From NCBI RefSeq assembly GCF_002836355.1, contig NZ_PJCA01000039.1:280008-344007 (forward strand): 64,000 bases of DNA. The letters are read 5' to 3'. Position 1 is the stretch's first letter. Each line of letters opens with the position of its first letter. Source of the stretch: Moritella sp. Urea-trap-13. GTDB taxonomy: Bacteria; Pseudomonadota; Gammaproteobacteria; Enterobacterales; Moritellaceae. Positions 31,388 through 40,690 of this stretch are shown here, piece by piece. The notes under the pieces are model-generated. The model worked only from the letters and a program-made list of their open reading frames with translations, was not told where the DNA came from and did no database searches. Made by a program: the position numbers and the translations under genes.

Positions 31388-31849
31388 TTACTTTGCTGGA
31401 CATTTACCACTTACTATAGCATAACGCACTGTTTTAGATGCTTGCGTATAAGTCACACAAGTATCTGTGGTTGAAGACGCATTTCCATTCCAGAATATCA
31501 AAGTAGCAAGACCGCCACTAGCTGTAGCATCAGTCGAACTAAAACCACTTAATTCAACAGATGCGCCAATACCAGCATCAGTTGCTTCAGGGTAGCCATA
31601 AATAGTTTCAATAGTCGCACCAGCATCTGATACTGCAGAATCAGATGAAGTTTCAGTTCCATCAATTGCAGACTTTGAATAAACGATATTAGCAGCACTA
31701 TGTAGAGCAGACTCAACGCCTTTCATTGCAGCTACTTTAGCATCATCTTGAAGGTTGATAAATTTCGGCACAGCAGTGGCAGCTAAGATACCTAGAACAA
31801 TAATTACGATCACTAATTCGATTAGTGTAAAACCTGCATTTCTTTTCAT
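31388..31849 (-). CDS. mshA: MSHA major pilin MshA
   Basis: The structural subunit of the MSHA type IVa pilus used for attachment. The 153-residue product has leader MKRNAG, cleavage before F7, and the helix FTLIELVIVIIVLGILAAT. The pilin segment VPKFINLQDDAKVAAMKGVESALHSAANI is followed by a Ser/Ala/Thr-rich globular domain, and two C-terminal cysteines (CVTYTQ and GKCPAK) can close the D-region loop. The Ser/Thr richness could offer O-glycosylation sites. The ATG follows GGAG (TTGGAGCTAAA). Alone between a 260-base leader and a strong terminator, it looks independently and highly expressed. MshB is the alternative, but sequence and single-copy status favour MshA. Confidence 0.88.
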   Translation of the reverse strand: MKRNAGFTLIELVIVIIVLGILAATAVPKFINLQDDAKVAAMKGVESALHSAANIVYSKSAIDGTETSSDSAVSDAGATIETIYGYPEATDAGIGASVELSGFSSTDATASGGLATLIFWNGNASSTTDTCVTYTQASKTVRYAIVSGKCPAK

Positions 31850-32109
31850 TTTAGCTCCAAAAGCTGTTTTTAGTATAAATTACATGAATATATAACTAGT
31901 AGGATATCCACCTAATTTACATTAATGTACGTAATAGTATATTTTTCGATACTATGCCAAAAAATGTACCATTTCACTAGTTTTTTTTCATAAATGTCGC
32001 TTAATCACAACATTCTGTCCGTCTATAACATTTCATATTGTAATTAACAAAACAATAAGCATGATTATATCGTTTTCACACTAGATAATACCATAGTGGT
32101 AGTGTCAAA
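31850..32109 (-). promoter_or_regulatory. AT-rich leader/promoter region of mshA
   Basis: These 260 bases between mshG and mshA hold no gene; mshF and mshB occupy this position in V. cholerae. A minus-strand TATAAT lies at 32069-32064. Nearer the gene an inverted repeat ATAGTAT/ATACTAT (31934-31955) could be an operator or part of a second promoter (TTGGCA followed by TATACTAT). The position supports a dedicated mshA promoter; the exact elements are uncertain. Confidence 0.45.
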
Positions 32110-33327
32110 CTAACCTTGTACCACCCCCATCATGTCCCACATAGGTACGAAAATACCCAGAGCAAGAATCAATACCATTACAGCCACGATGCCTATCAAT
32201 ATCGGTTCAATCTTAGCGGTCAACGACTGCAGTTCATAATCCACTTCACGCTCATAAAACTGTGCAGCTTCTAATAATAAGTCATCGACTTGACCCGTTT
32301 CATCACCCACCGAGATCATTTGTAAAATAAGCGGAGTAAACATGCCACTTTCACTAGCCGTGATCGTCAGGCTTTTCCCCTCTTCAATACCCGCACGCAT
32401 CGATAAAATACGCACTTCCATCCAAGCATTATCAACCGTTGATGCCACCAATGACAAACTGTTATTCAGTGGCACACCACCTTTTAACATTAATGAAAAG
32501 CTGCGCGCAAAACGTGATAACAAGGTTTTTTCAATTACCGGACCAACAATGGGAATACGAATATAAAACAGTCCCCAGCGTAACTTGCCTTTATCGGTTT
32601 GAATGTAATATTTAAAGCCAATAATACTGGCAATAACCGCAACAATAAGTAGATGCCAATAATTAACAAAAAATGCCGATGAAGCCAGTAATGCTCGCGT
32701 CGCCCAAGGTAATTCAACCCCAAACTTGTTAAACATATTGGCAAACGTCGGAATAACAAAAATATTCAAGATCACCATCGCGGCTGAAATAGCGATCAAT
32801 ACAAAAATAGGATAACGCACGGCACTGGCAATACGACGTCGGGTATCCATTTCTAATTCTAAATAATTAGCGATTTGTAAAAATGAATCATCTAAACGAC
32901 CAGTATTCTCACCCACTCGCACAATGGACACAAAGATAGAGGCGAATACATGCGGATGTGCCGCCATTGATGCCGATAAGGTATTACCACTGTTTAGACG
33001 GACAACCACATCGTTAAGCACGTCTTTAAGCTTGGCATGTGAACTCGATTCAGAGAGTCCTTTAATCGCCCTGATCATCGGAATACCCGCTCGTGTAAGC
33101 GAGTACATCTGACGGGCAAAAATAACCAACTCGGCAAGTGGAATACTGCGTGTTAACAACTGGCTGAGATCAATATTATTACTGTTACTGCTCGCCACTT
33201 TAATCTCGGTGGGAGTAATACCTTTAGCCATTAACGATTGCACTAAGGCATCTTGATTCTGCGCATCCTGTTTACCAGAAGCAGCATTACCTTGGCTATC
33301 GCGGCCTTTATACGTGAAATTTGGCAT
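32110..33327 (-). CDS. mshG: MSHA inner-membrane platform protein MshG
   Basis: MshG is the GspF/PilC-type polytopic platform protein of the pilus machine, linking the ATPase to pilin extraction. The 405-residue product has two GspF domains (about 70-195 and 275-395), each ending in hydrophobic segments, with the signatures FARQMYSLTRAGIPMIRAI and FARSFSLMLKGGVPLNNSL. The N-terminus MPNFTYKGRDSQGN is typical. It lies 22 bases after mshE and is the last gene of the upstream assembly unit. Confidence 0.93.
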   Translation of the reverse strand: MPNFTYKGRDSQGNAASGKQDAQNQDALVQSLMAKGITPTEIKVASSNSNNIDLSQLLTRSIPLAELVIFARQMYSLTRAGIPMIRAIKGLSESSSHAKLKDVLNDVVVRLNSGNTLSASMAAHPHVFASIFVSIVRVGENTGRLDDSFLQIANYLELEMDTRRRIASAVRYPIFVLIAISAAMVILNIFVIPTFANMFNKFGVELPWATRALLASSAFFVNYWHLLIVAVIASIIGFKYYIQTDKGKLRWGLFYIRIPIVGPVIEKTLLSRFARSFSLMLKGGVPLNNSLSLVASTVDNAWMEVRILSMRAGIEEGKSLTITASESGMFTPLILQMISVGDETGQVDDLLLEAAQFYEREVDYELQSLTAKIEPILIGIVAVMVLILALGIFVPMWDMMGVVQG

Positions 33328-33349
33328 TGGCTAACCTTAACAATCCTGT

Positions 33350-35296
33350 TTACTGACCACTACGGTCCATCGATCTAACCACTTCAACCAAGCGTAAGAT
33401 ATTTTCAATATCAACATTATCGACCTTGTCTAACTCCCGAACATGCGAGGCGATATTAGCCCCTAAAGTATCAGAAACTGCGGTTTCATTGGCGCTAACA
33501 CTGGTAACATGGTTGTTATCATTACTGAATTCATGTTCGCCACTGCGGTCATCTTCACCGCTACTATTACCTTCACCGTGATTATCATCAAGAACCACTT
33601 CATCTGCCAGTTTTAATACTTCTTCAATAGAGGTTAAGCCTTGCTTGGCAAAATCCAGCGCTGATAATACCAATGGACGATAGAGTTTGCTCTTACGCGC
33701 TTCCGCCTCAAATTCTGCCGCCGACTCACGTCGTAATGCATCACCCATAGCATCATTCAGTTCTAATAACTCAAATACACCGATACGGCCACGGTAGCCG
33801 GTATAGTTACAGCTTTGACAACCAACACTGCGATAAAAATGTTCCTCGCCGAATGATTCATTGCCAATCCGCTCTAAACAAGCATGTTCACTGCTGGTCA
33901 GTTCATGGCTACTTTTACACTGGTTACATAATTTTCGTACTAAGCGCTGAGCAACAACAGCACGTAATGCCGCGCCAATTAAATAACCCGGCGCACCCAT
34001 GTCCATTAAGCGCAATGCACAAGTGATCGCGTCATTGGTATGCAGTGTCGATAACACCATGTGTCCAGTTAAGGCGCCACGTAAACCAATTTCGACGGTT
34101 TCCTTGTCACGCATTTCGCCGACCAATAAGATATCCGGATCCTGACGTAAACAAGTACGTAGAATATGCGCAAAGTCTAAACCAATCTTAGGGTTTACCT
34201 GCACTTGACTGATCCGTGGTAGACGGTATTCCACCGGATCTTCCACGGTAATAATCTTTTTACCGGGTTCGTTTAGCTCGCTCAAGGCGGCATATAACGA
34301 GGTGGTTTTACCACTACCTGTTGGGCCTGTTACCAATACCATGCCATGCGGACGGCGGATCAAACCACGTAATCGCTTAATTAAGTCTGCAGGCATCCCG
34401 GTGCTTTCTAACTGGAAAATACCTGAATCTTGATTAAGCAAACGCATCACCACAGATTCACCGTATTGCACCGGCATCGTCGACATACGGATATCAATCG
34501 ATTGATTACGAACCTTTAAATTAAAACGGCCATCTTGCGGTAAGCGTTTCTCGGAAATATCTAAACCGGCCATTAGCTTTAACCGTAATACCAACGCAGG
34601 TACGATCGCGACTTCATTCAAGATATTCTCTTGCAGCACGCCATCCACACGTAAACGAATACGTAAGGCTTTTTCATCAGGTTCAATATGAATATCCGAA
34701 GCGCCCACTTGCACCGCATCTTCAAACACCGAGTTAAGAAACTTAACCACCGTAGCTTCGCTAGAGGCATCGTCGACATCTTTAAAAATATCAAATTCTT
34801 GCGCTGGTCTATGCTCATCTTCTAGCTGACCAGCAAACGCTTCAATATCTTTGGTTCGGCGGTACAAACGATCGTACGCTGGTAATAACTGACTCTCTCG
34901 CACAATCGCAAATTCGAGTTGATACGAGGATAAGAAACTTGATATCGCTTCCACCGCATTCAAATCTGCCGGATCACTTAAGGCAATGGTCAAGGTCTCA
35001 TGGTCGGCTTTAACCACTAATGCGCGGTGTCGACGAGCATGTACTTCCGGTAACTTAAGTACCGCTTGCGGATCGATATTTAGCGTAGCTATATTTAAAA
35101 ATGGAATTTCCAACTGTTGAGATAAAAAGTTCAGCAGTTGCTCTTCAGTAATAAAATCGAGATGAATTAATGTCGCACCAAGCTTACGGCCGCTACTGCG
35201 CTGTTCTTTTAATGCTAAACCGAGCTGTTCATCACTGATGATGCCTTCACCAACAAGTAAGTCACCCAGTCGTTGTTTTAATTTTAATTGTGCCAT
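33350..35296 (-). CDS. mshE: MSHA pilus extension ATPase MshE with c-di-GMP-binding N-terminus
   Basis: MshE powers MSHA pilus extension and in V. cholerae is switched on by cyclic di-GMP. The 648-residue product starts with two consecutive MshEN-type motifs, at residues 9-32 (RLGDLLVGEGII...) and 38-61 (KLGATLIHLDFIT...), the family's c-di-GMP site. The GspE core follows: Walker A GPTGSGKT (324-331), Asp box VEDPVEY, Walker B DPDILLVGEMRD (387-398), His box STLHTNDA, and a four-cysteine zinc knot (CNQC, CQSC). The acidic Asp/Ser/Asn C-terminal tail (about 560-648) is unusual. It shares one base with the mshN stop. Confidence 0.95.
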   Translation of the reverse strand: MAQLKLKQRLGDLLVGEGIISDEQLGLALKEQRSSGRKLGATLIHLDFITEEQLLNFLSQQLEIPFLNIATLNIDPQAVLKLPEVHARRHRALVVKADHETLTIALSDPADLNAVEAISSFLSSYQLEFAIVRESQLLPAYDRLYRRTKDIEAFAGQLEDEHRPAQEFDIFKDVDDASSEATVVKFLNSVFEDAVQVGASDIHIEPDEKALRIRLRVDGVLQENILNEVAIVPALVLRLKLMAGLDISEKRLPQDGRFNLKVRNQSIDIRMSTMPVQYGESVVMRLLNQDSGIFQLESTGMPADLIKRLRGLIRRPHGMVLVTGPTGSGKTTSLYAALSELNEPGKKIITVEDPVEYRLPRISQVQVNPKIGLDFAHILRTCLRQDPDILLVGEMRDKETVEIGLRGALTGHMVLSTLHTNDAITCALRLMDMGAPGYLIGAALRAVVAQRLVRKLCNQCKSSHELTSSEHACLERIGNESFGEEHFYRSVGCQSCNYTGYRGRIGVFELLELNDAMGDALRRESAAEFEAEARKSKLYRPLVLSALDFAKQGLTSIEEVLKLADEVVLDDNHGEGNSSGEDDRSGEHEFSNDNNHVTSVSANETAVSDTLGANIASHVRELDKVDNVDIENILRLVEVVRSMDRSGQ

Positions 35297-36441
35297 TACT
35301 GTTTCTCCAACTGGGTAATTCGTGCATTGATATAGTTACGTGAAGACGCAGATAACTGCCCCATATTTTGGGCTGTGTGGTAAGCATTTAGCGCTAATCC
35401 CACTTGCTTGGCTTTATCTGCAGTAATACCCAGTCCTAACCACCATTTTGCGCGGTTAGGTTCATGAACGGTAAGTTTTTTATAAGCCACTAACGCGGTA
35501 TCTAAATCATCCAGACTTTGCGCTAAACCAGCCAAAATCGCATAATACTCAACATTACCAGCAACCTGAGGTTGATGCGGTTTGAGATAATAATAAGCTT
35601 GTTGTTTATTGTTATTCTTGAGATAAATACGTGCCAGCATTAAGCGGAAATTAGTATATTCAGGCGATACACTTAAACCTTCTTGCAACAAATTAACCGC
35701 AGATTGCGTACGCTGCTCACCATATAACAGTGCCGCTAATTTCTCTCGCGCTAAATCATGCTGTTTATCAAAGCTTAATACCTTGCTAAAGAGTTTCTTC
35801 GCGTTTGCTTTGTCACCCGCCAATAACGCGGCTTCAGCTTGCTTGGCATATAACTGCGCTTGCTGTAGAGGCGTTCTTGTTACCGTTTTAATAACGACTT
35901 CATCTTCTGCAGGTGCTGTAGGATGCGCAGCAGGCGTCACAGGCACAACTTGTTGAATTGGTTTTTTCGGTGCAGTTACTGGACTCGGTTTAACCCTTAC
36001 TGGTGTCGGCGGTTCAATTCGAGCAACGACAACTTTTGTCTCTGCTGTCACTGGAGCAACCGCTGAGTTAGCTATCACTGGCTTTCGGACAAAGGGTTTA
36101 GCCTGCTCAGGTTCAGGTTCAGGTTCAATAAGTATCGGCTTTTGCACTAGCTGGGACGCTAATTCTTCGCTGATCATCTGCTCGTCACTCGCTATAACCT
36201 CTTCAGCACCTACTGGTGATGAGGTCACTCTCTGTTGCCCGTTCACGTTCTCTGCGCGACTTTGTTTTTGCACAAAAAAATAGCCTGCTAACGCAGCAAA
36301 AATAACGATGGCAGAGCACAAGGTAATCACAAGTTTATTATGACGTTTAGGCGCTGCAACGATAACAGCGCCAGTCGATTCAACCATAGCTTGTTGTTGC
36401 TCTTTATCTAAGCCTTTTAGCATTTGATTAATAACACTCAC
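35296..36441 (-). CDS. mshN: MSHA biogenesis protein MshN (TPR protein)
   Basis: MshN is a membrane-anchored tetratricopeptide protein of the MSHA assembly complex. The 381-residue product has a short cytosolic start, a membrane segment (about 38-58), a Pro/Val/Lys-rich linker (about 90-180) spanning the periplasm, and C-terminal TPR repeats (about 190-375; AQLYAKQAEAALLAGDKANA is one). I chose the GTG at 36441, which overlaps the mshM stop as GTGA and gives the usual start VSVINQMLKGL; the frame is open 8 codons further upstream. Confidence 0.85.
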   Translation of the reverse strand: MSVINQMLKGLDKEQQQAMVESTGAVIVAAPKRHNKLVITLCSAIVIFAALAGYFFVQKQSRAENVNGQQRVTSSPVGAEEVIASDEQMISEELASQLVQKPILIEPEPEPEQAKPFVRKPVIANSAVAPVTAETKVVVARIEPPTPVRVKPSPVTAPKKPIQQVVPVTPAAHPTAPAEDEVVIKTVTRTPLQQAQLYAKQAEAALLAGDKANAKKLFSKVLSFDKQHDLAREKLAALLYGEQRTQSAVNLLQEGLSVSPEYTNFRLMLARIYLKNNNKQQAYYYLKPHQPQVAGNVEYYAILAGLAQSLDDLDTALVAYKKLTVHEPNRAKWWLGLGITADKAKQVGLALNAYHTAQNMGQLSASSRNYINARITQLEKQ

Positions 36442-37334
36442 AGCATTGACTCCCCAAACCACCAAATAACTAAAAATATTTCAATCACTAAAATACTCAC
36501 CATGATAGGCAAGCGAAGATTACGTGGCTGAATGGCACTGTCGGTATCTTTTATTGCCAGCTTGACTAACTTGGCACTAATATTTCGCACATTTTGGCCA
36601 TAACTCAGCATTAAACATTTATGCGCTAAGATATTTATTAAACGCGGAATACCACCACTGGCCTGATGTAATAATCGTAATGCTTTGGCTTCAAATAGCG
36701 GCGCACCGCGATAGCCTGATACCGTTAAGCGATGCTCAACATAGCTAGCCGTTTCATTGGTAAGTAAAGGTCTAAGTTGGTAAGAAAAAGTAATACGCTG
36801 ACGTAATTGACGTAAATCATCTTGTTTTAAACGTACATCCAATTCTGGCTGACCAAACAACACCACCTGCATAAGCTTCTTGCTTTCTGTTTCTAAATTA
36901 CTGATTAAACGCAACGCTTCTAACGTTTCATGCGGCAACATCTGCGCTTCATCGATTAACAACACCACTTGTTTGTCTTCGCCTGATAACGCAATTAAAC
37001 GATGATTCAGTGCTTGGGTTAATTGCTGTTGATCTAAACTGGTATCAATACTTAATTCACTGGCAATAGCGGCGCGCATTTCATTTGGCGTTAAATACGG
37101 ATTCGGCAAATAAGCAATCACATAATGCTCGCCAAGCTCATTGAGCAATTTACGGCAAATTAAGGTTTTCCCTGTCCCTACTTCACCGGTAACTTTAATA
37201 AAACCTTCACCGCTAGCAAGCGCTGTCGTCAATACTTGCAGCGCTTCAAAATGCGGGACTAAGGGATGATAAAATTGCGTGTTAGGCGTGAGACCGAACG
37301 GTACTTCGGTCAAACCAAAATGAGCTTTATACAT
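36438..37334 (-). CDS. mshM: MSHA biogenesis protein MshM (ExeA-like AAA ATPase)
   Basis: MshM belongs to the ExeA/GspA family of AAA ATPases that help insert or place secretins through the cell wall. The 298-residue product has Walker A GEVGTGKT (50-57), Walker B VVLLIDEA (124-130) and the arginine-rich sensor region QRITFSYQLRPL. A C-terminal membrane segment (about 274-294) is shorter than the peptidoglycan-binding extension of ExeA. Its ATG overlaps the mshL stop (TAATG), and its stop overlaps mshN. Confidence 0.92.
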   Translation of the reverse strand: MYKAHFGLTEVPFGLTPNTQFYHPLVPHFEALQVLTTALASGEGFIKVTGEVGTGKTLICRKLLNELGEHYVIAYLPNPYLTPNEMRAAIASELSIDTSLDQQQLTQALNHRLIALSGEDKQVVLLIDEAQMLPHETLEALRLISNLETESKKLMQVVLFGQPELDVRLKQDDLRQLRQRITFSYQLRPLLTNETASYVEHRLTVSGYRGAPLFEAKALRLLHQASGGIPRLINILAHKCLMLSYGQNVRNISAKLVKLAIKDTDSAIQPRNLRLPIMVSILVIEIFLVIWWFGESML

Positions 37335-38947
37335 TACCCTTGCTCATTTTTTGATTCAGTTGGATACCATTGTTCCAGCAACTCAGCCGAACGTTCCAAT
37401 TCTAAACGCCAGGTATTTTGATCAACAACGATAGGTTTGATTAAAATAATTAACTCTGTTTTTTGTACTGATTGCGAACGACTGGTAAAGAGTTCTCCTA
37501 ACCAAGGAATATCACCGAGGAATGGTATTTTAGCCACTAAGTCTTTATTGGCGGTTTTCATCAAACCACCAATAACAATGATCTCACCACTTTTAGCTTT
37601 CACCACTGTATCTGTTTCACGCACATCACTTTTCGCTAACGGTAAGACGATATCCGTCGCGGCAGAGATCGTTTTAGTCGAATCACTAACATCAATGATC
37701 GATGGATGGACATGCAATAACACCCCGCCTTCGCTATCGATTTGCGGAGTCACATCCAAGGCGATACCGGAAAAGAATGGCGTTAATTCGATATCTTGAT
37801 CTGTGGTATCGTTTTCTGTTGATGTCGTGGTGGTATAACCCGTGACAAAATATTCGTCCGTGCCAACTTTAATCACCGCTTTTTGATTATTTAGCGCCGT
37901 CACTCGTGGACTTGATAATACGTTGACATCACCTTGGGTTTTCAGCAAGTTAATGGCAGCACTAAAGTCATTACCCGCTAAAGTTAAGACCCCGCCACCA
38001 GAGACAACATCAGCGACATTATCAATACCAAAACTAAACGATGAATCAGTGGCTACATTGGCATTATTTACGTTCCAATCAATACCTTGTTCGTAGCCAT
38101 CATTTAATGTTACTTCCATGATCTTCACTTCAAGTAATACTTGGCGTTGTAATTGCTGCTCCGCTTTAGTAAGAAAGTCTTTTATTTTACGAATGTCTTT
38201 TGGATAACCATGTACAGTCACTAAACCCGCTTGTGGGCTAATAATGACTTGGGTATCGTCTTGATTTGCCGTTAAGCCTAATAAGGTATTTTCTAATTCA
38301 GCCCAATAATCGGTATCCGTTTGCGTTGATATCTCGGTGCCAGCACTCTTTGATGATGACGACGATGAGTCAGATGAGCTATTATCATCATTTGAAGAAC
38401 TGCTCGACGAGCCATTGTCAGTTAAATAACCCGAGCTAATTGAGCTGTTTGATAAACCATTACGCTTCATCAATAAATAGTTCATTGGGATGATTTCAGT
38501 GCGAACACCGGCACCATTAACACGGTAGGTATTACCGTGACGCTTAATATCATAGCCATACATATCCGCAACGGCATCCATGGTTTCAGCAATGGTGACA
38601 TCATTGAGCACCACAGTAACACGACCCGACACATCAGGATTCACAGTCAGATTATATTTCGTGCCTTTTAGTAAAGACCCGAAGAATTGACGCGCGGTTA
38701 CCGATTTTGCCGAAATATCCATACGCGGCTCGACAACAGGACGGTTTAACGCATCACTGCTCTCAAAATCAGGCAATAATTCAGCATTAACATCATCCGG
38801 CACAGTCCAAGCTTGCGCTTGGGCATCGGCTCGATCGAGTTCTGCTTGAATGGACTCTTTGATCGCAACAGGCTCAAGTGGGCTACGCGTTGTTTCACAA
38901 CCCGATAGAAATACACTTAAAATAATTGCAAGATACAACTTTTTCAT
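37334..38947 (-). CDS. mshL: MSHA outer-membrane secretin MshL
   Basis: MshL forms the outer-membrane channel through which the pilus exits. The 537-residue product is a lipoprotein (lipobox LSGC17). It has an N-terminal secretin/TonB short domain (about 85-130, TVNPDVSGRVTVVLNDVTI), an N1 domain, and the C-terminal secretin barrel with VLSSPRVTALNNQKAVIKVG and EIIVIGGLMKT. A Ser/Asp/Asn low-complexity insert (about 168-205) lies between the N-domains. It is 15 bases after mshK. Confidence 0.95.
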   Translation of the reverse strand: MKKLYLAIILSVFLSGCETTRSPLEPVAIKESIQAELDRADAQAQAWTVPDDVNAELLPDFESSDALNRPVVEPRMDISAKSVTARQFFGSLLKGTKYNLTVNPDVSGRVTVVLNDVTIAETMDAVADMYGYDIKRHGNTYRVNGAGVRTEIIPMNYLLMKRNGLSNSSISSGYLTDNGSSSSSSNDDNSSSDSSSSSSKSAGTEISTQTDTDYWAELENTLLGLTANQDDTQVIISPQAGLVTVHGYPKDIRKIKDFLTKAEQQLQRQVLLEVKIMEVTLNDGYEQGIDWNVNNANVATDSSFSFGIDNVADVVSGGGVLTLAGNDFSAAINLLKTQGDVNVLSSPRVTALNNQKAVIKVGTDEYFVTGYTTTTSTENDTTDQDIELTPFFSGIALDVTPQIDSEGGVLLHVHPSIIDVSDSTKTISAATDIVLPLAKSDVRETDTVVKAKSGEIIVIGGLMKTANKDLVAKIPFLGDIPWLGELFTSRSQSVQKTELIILIKPIVVDQNTWRLELERSAELLEQWYPTESKNEQG

Positions 38948-38962
38948 AATTAAATTTGAGCC

Positions 38963-39307
38963 TTAATGTTTAATTTTACTGCCAAATAATGACAATCTAA
39001 ATTCTTTATCGTTACGTATAAAATACACGAAGTCATCGGTAATTTGGCGGATCTGGAAACCAGATACCCAACTACCTGCGATCACTTCTTTACCGTTCAT
39101 GATCGCTATGTGGCTATTGCCTCGGACAAAAATAGCCTGCAAATTTGGTGTCTGTATCCTTGCTTTAGTTTGAGTACGCACAATAGGATCTGCCGCTCCC
39201 CAAGGACCAGTAGGATCATCAAGTACATGACCGTCAATCACACCTTGCCCTGCTTGAACCAAGGTTGAGCTCAATAGAATGAATATAGGCAGTAGTAGTT
39301 TAACCAC
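38963..39307 (-). CDS. mshK: MSHA biogenesis protein MshK (PilP-like)
   Basis: A small periplasmic protein taking the place of PilP between the inner-membrane assembly complex and the secretin. The 114-residue product has a signal sequence (cleavage near LVQAGQG) and one beta-rich domain with LQAIFVRGNSHIAIMNGKEV and a C-terminal basic end. Its start overlaps mshJ by 8 bases. Function is inferred from position and the beta-domain; sequence conservation in this family is weak. Confidence 0.8.
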   Translation of the reverse strand: MVKLLLPIFILLSSTLVQAGQGVIDGHVLDDPTGPWGAADPIVRTQTKARIQTPNLQAIFVRGNSHIAIMNGKEVIAGSWVSGFQIRQITDDFVYFIRNDKEFRLSLFGSKIKH

Positions 39308-40094
39308 GAATAAACTCCTTATTTATACTCAAGGTATAGATTTCCATAACAACTTCAGCGGTTGGGTATGTTTGCATTTGATAATCAAATACTTCCCAGT
39401 AGAATTTTTTCGGCAATTGCTCAATAGAGTCCAGATACGCTTGAATATCAAAGAACGCACCCGTCATGGTAATACGTAACCCATGGCGATAAAGCAACAC
39501 TTCAGAACCACTCGACTCCAAGACACTATTAATATTACTTGAAATAGCATCCGCTTTAATGAGTTCTTCAGAGTTAACTTCTTGCCCGCTAGCATTGGCC
39601 ATTTTCGGCTTAGCTTGGCTTTTATCTTGCGCTTTTTCTTGCTCTGCGGTGTTATGACTATTACCGGTGATAGCAGTCACTGGTAGTGATTCGATAGCAA
39701 GCAATTTCACTTTTTTAGCTCGACTTAACACATCGCCCAGCACTAATGCCATTTGGTTGGAATTAATTAAATCTGCCGTCAGATCGGTTAATTTACCATT
39801 AGCTTGCTTAAGTTCATTTTCAGCACGTGAAATACGTAATTTGATTACTTTATTAGGATCAGTTACTAGTACTTGCTGTAACTCAGCAATAGTAAAATTA
39901 TATTGTCGCTGTTGTTGTGTTAACGAAGATAGTTGGGTCGCTAATTGTTTATTACGCGCATAGTTAGGTTCGAGTACAAAGCTAAAAATGATATAAATAA
40001 TCGCACAGGCCAGCGAACCGACAAGCAGCACGCGTTCACGCATCGACAACTGCTTAAATTTATCATTCATGGTTAGCCAATGTTGCTTGATCAT
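39300..40094 (-). CDS. mshJ: MSHA biogenesis protein MshJ (PilO-like)
   Basis: A PilO-type inner-membrane protein of the pilus alignment complex. The 264-residue product has a cytosolic start, a membrane segment (about 24-42), a coiled coil (about 50-110), and a ferredoxin-like C-terminal domain ending in VVMEIYTLSINKEFIRG. A low-complexity KSQAKPKMANASGQE stretch lies near residue 165. It overlaps the upstream PilN-like gene by 4 bases and mshK by 8. Confidence 0.82.
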   Translation of the reverse strand: MIKQHWLTMNDKFKQLSMRERVLLVGSLACAIIYIIFSFVLEPNYARNKQLATQLSSLTQQQRQYNFTIAELQQVLVTDPNKVIKLRISRAENELKQANGKLTDLTADLINSNQMALVLGDVLSRAKKVKLLAIESLPVTAITGNSHNTAEQEKAQDKSQAKPKMANASGQEVNSEELIKADAISSNINSVLESSGSEVLLYRHGLRITMTGAFFDIQAYLDSIEQLPKKFYWEVFDYQMQTYPTAEVVMEIYTLSINKEFIRG

Positions 40095-40690
40095 TTATCG
40101 GCCTCCAAAATAGGCGTATTAGTTAAGGTAAACGCGATAATATCATCGTCATTGCGGGTGATGTTAAGCTGGCTAAATTCACGGCCTTGCAGTGATTTAC
40201 CCGCCGAAAATTTACCAATCCAACGGGGGATCGCGTCATGATTACGTGCGATACCTTTTAACGTCATGCTGCTGCCCGCTAAACGAATTTGATTTAAGCG
40301 AATATCTTTATCGCGTTGTAAAGCTAAATCAGACATTAAGATAGCAAAACCACTGGTTTGCACTTGCGCTAACTTTGATAACTGCACCAATAACTCATCA
40401 CGGTATTTTAAGCGTGTTTTTAATAGCGCGAGTTGTTGCTCTAAAGCCGGATTTTGTACATGACGAGCAACTTTATCAGACAGTACATCGACCTCAGTTT
40501 CCAATGTCGCGACCTTCTGTTTGACATTGTTGACTTGCTGCGTTAACGCTGAATTTTCATTTTCCGACATCACTGTTAGCGTCAGCATCAATAACAGTGA
40601 ACAGCTAATAATCAGCAAAGCATGTGTTAACGCAAAGCGTTCTTTCTTTGGCCTAAACGCCTGAGTATATAAATTTACGCGAGTCTTCAT
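40091..40690 (-). CDS. PilN-like MSHA biogenesis protein (second MshI-type gene)
   Basis: A PilN-type bitopic protein of the pilus alignment complex. The 199-residue product starts MKTRVNLYTQAFRPKKERF, where the RVNLY-type motif contacts PilM/MshI. It has a membrane segment (about 23-41), a coiled coil (about 50-100), and a small periplasmic domain with LKGIARNHDAIPRWIGKF. Its ATG shares one base with the mshI stop and it overlaps mshJ. In related genomes it carries varied names, so no symbol is given. Confidence 0.8.
   Translation of the reverse strand: MKTRVNLYTQAFRPKKERFALTHALLIISCSLLLMLTLTVMSENENSALTQQVNNVKQKVATLETEVDVLSDKVARHVQNPALEQQLALLKTRLKYRDELLVQLSKLAQVQTSGFAILMSDLALQRDKDIRLNQIRLAGSSMTLKGIARNHDAIPRWIGKFSAGKSLQGREFSQLNITRNDDDIIAFTLTNTPILEADK

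Noticed and set aside
31934..32069. Sigma-54 promoter for mshA
   Set aside because: No TGGCA-N7-TGC arrangement is found with correct spacing on the minus strand, although rpoN is in the same window.
31850..32109. Possible remnants of mshF or mshB before mshA
   Set aside because: No prepilin motif or plausible frame is present on the minus strand in this stretch.
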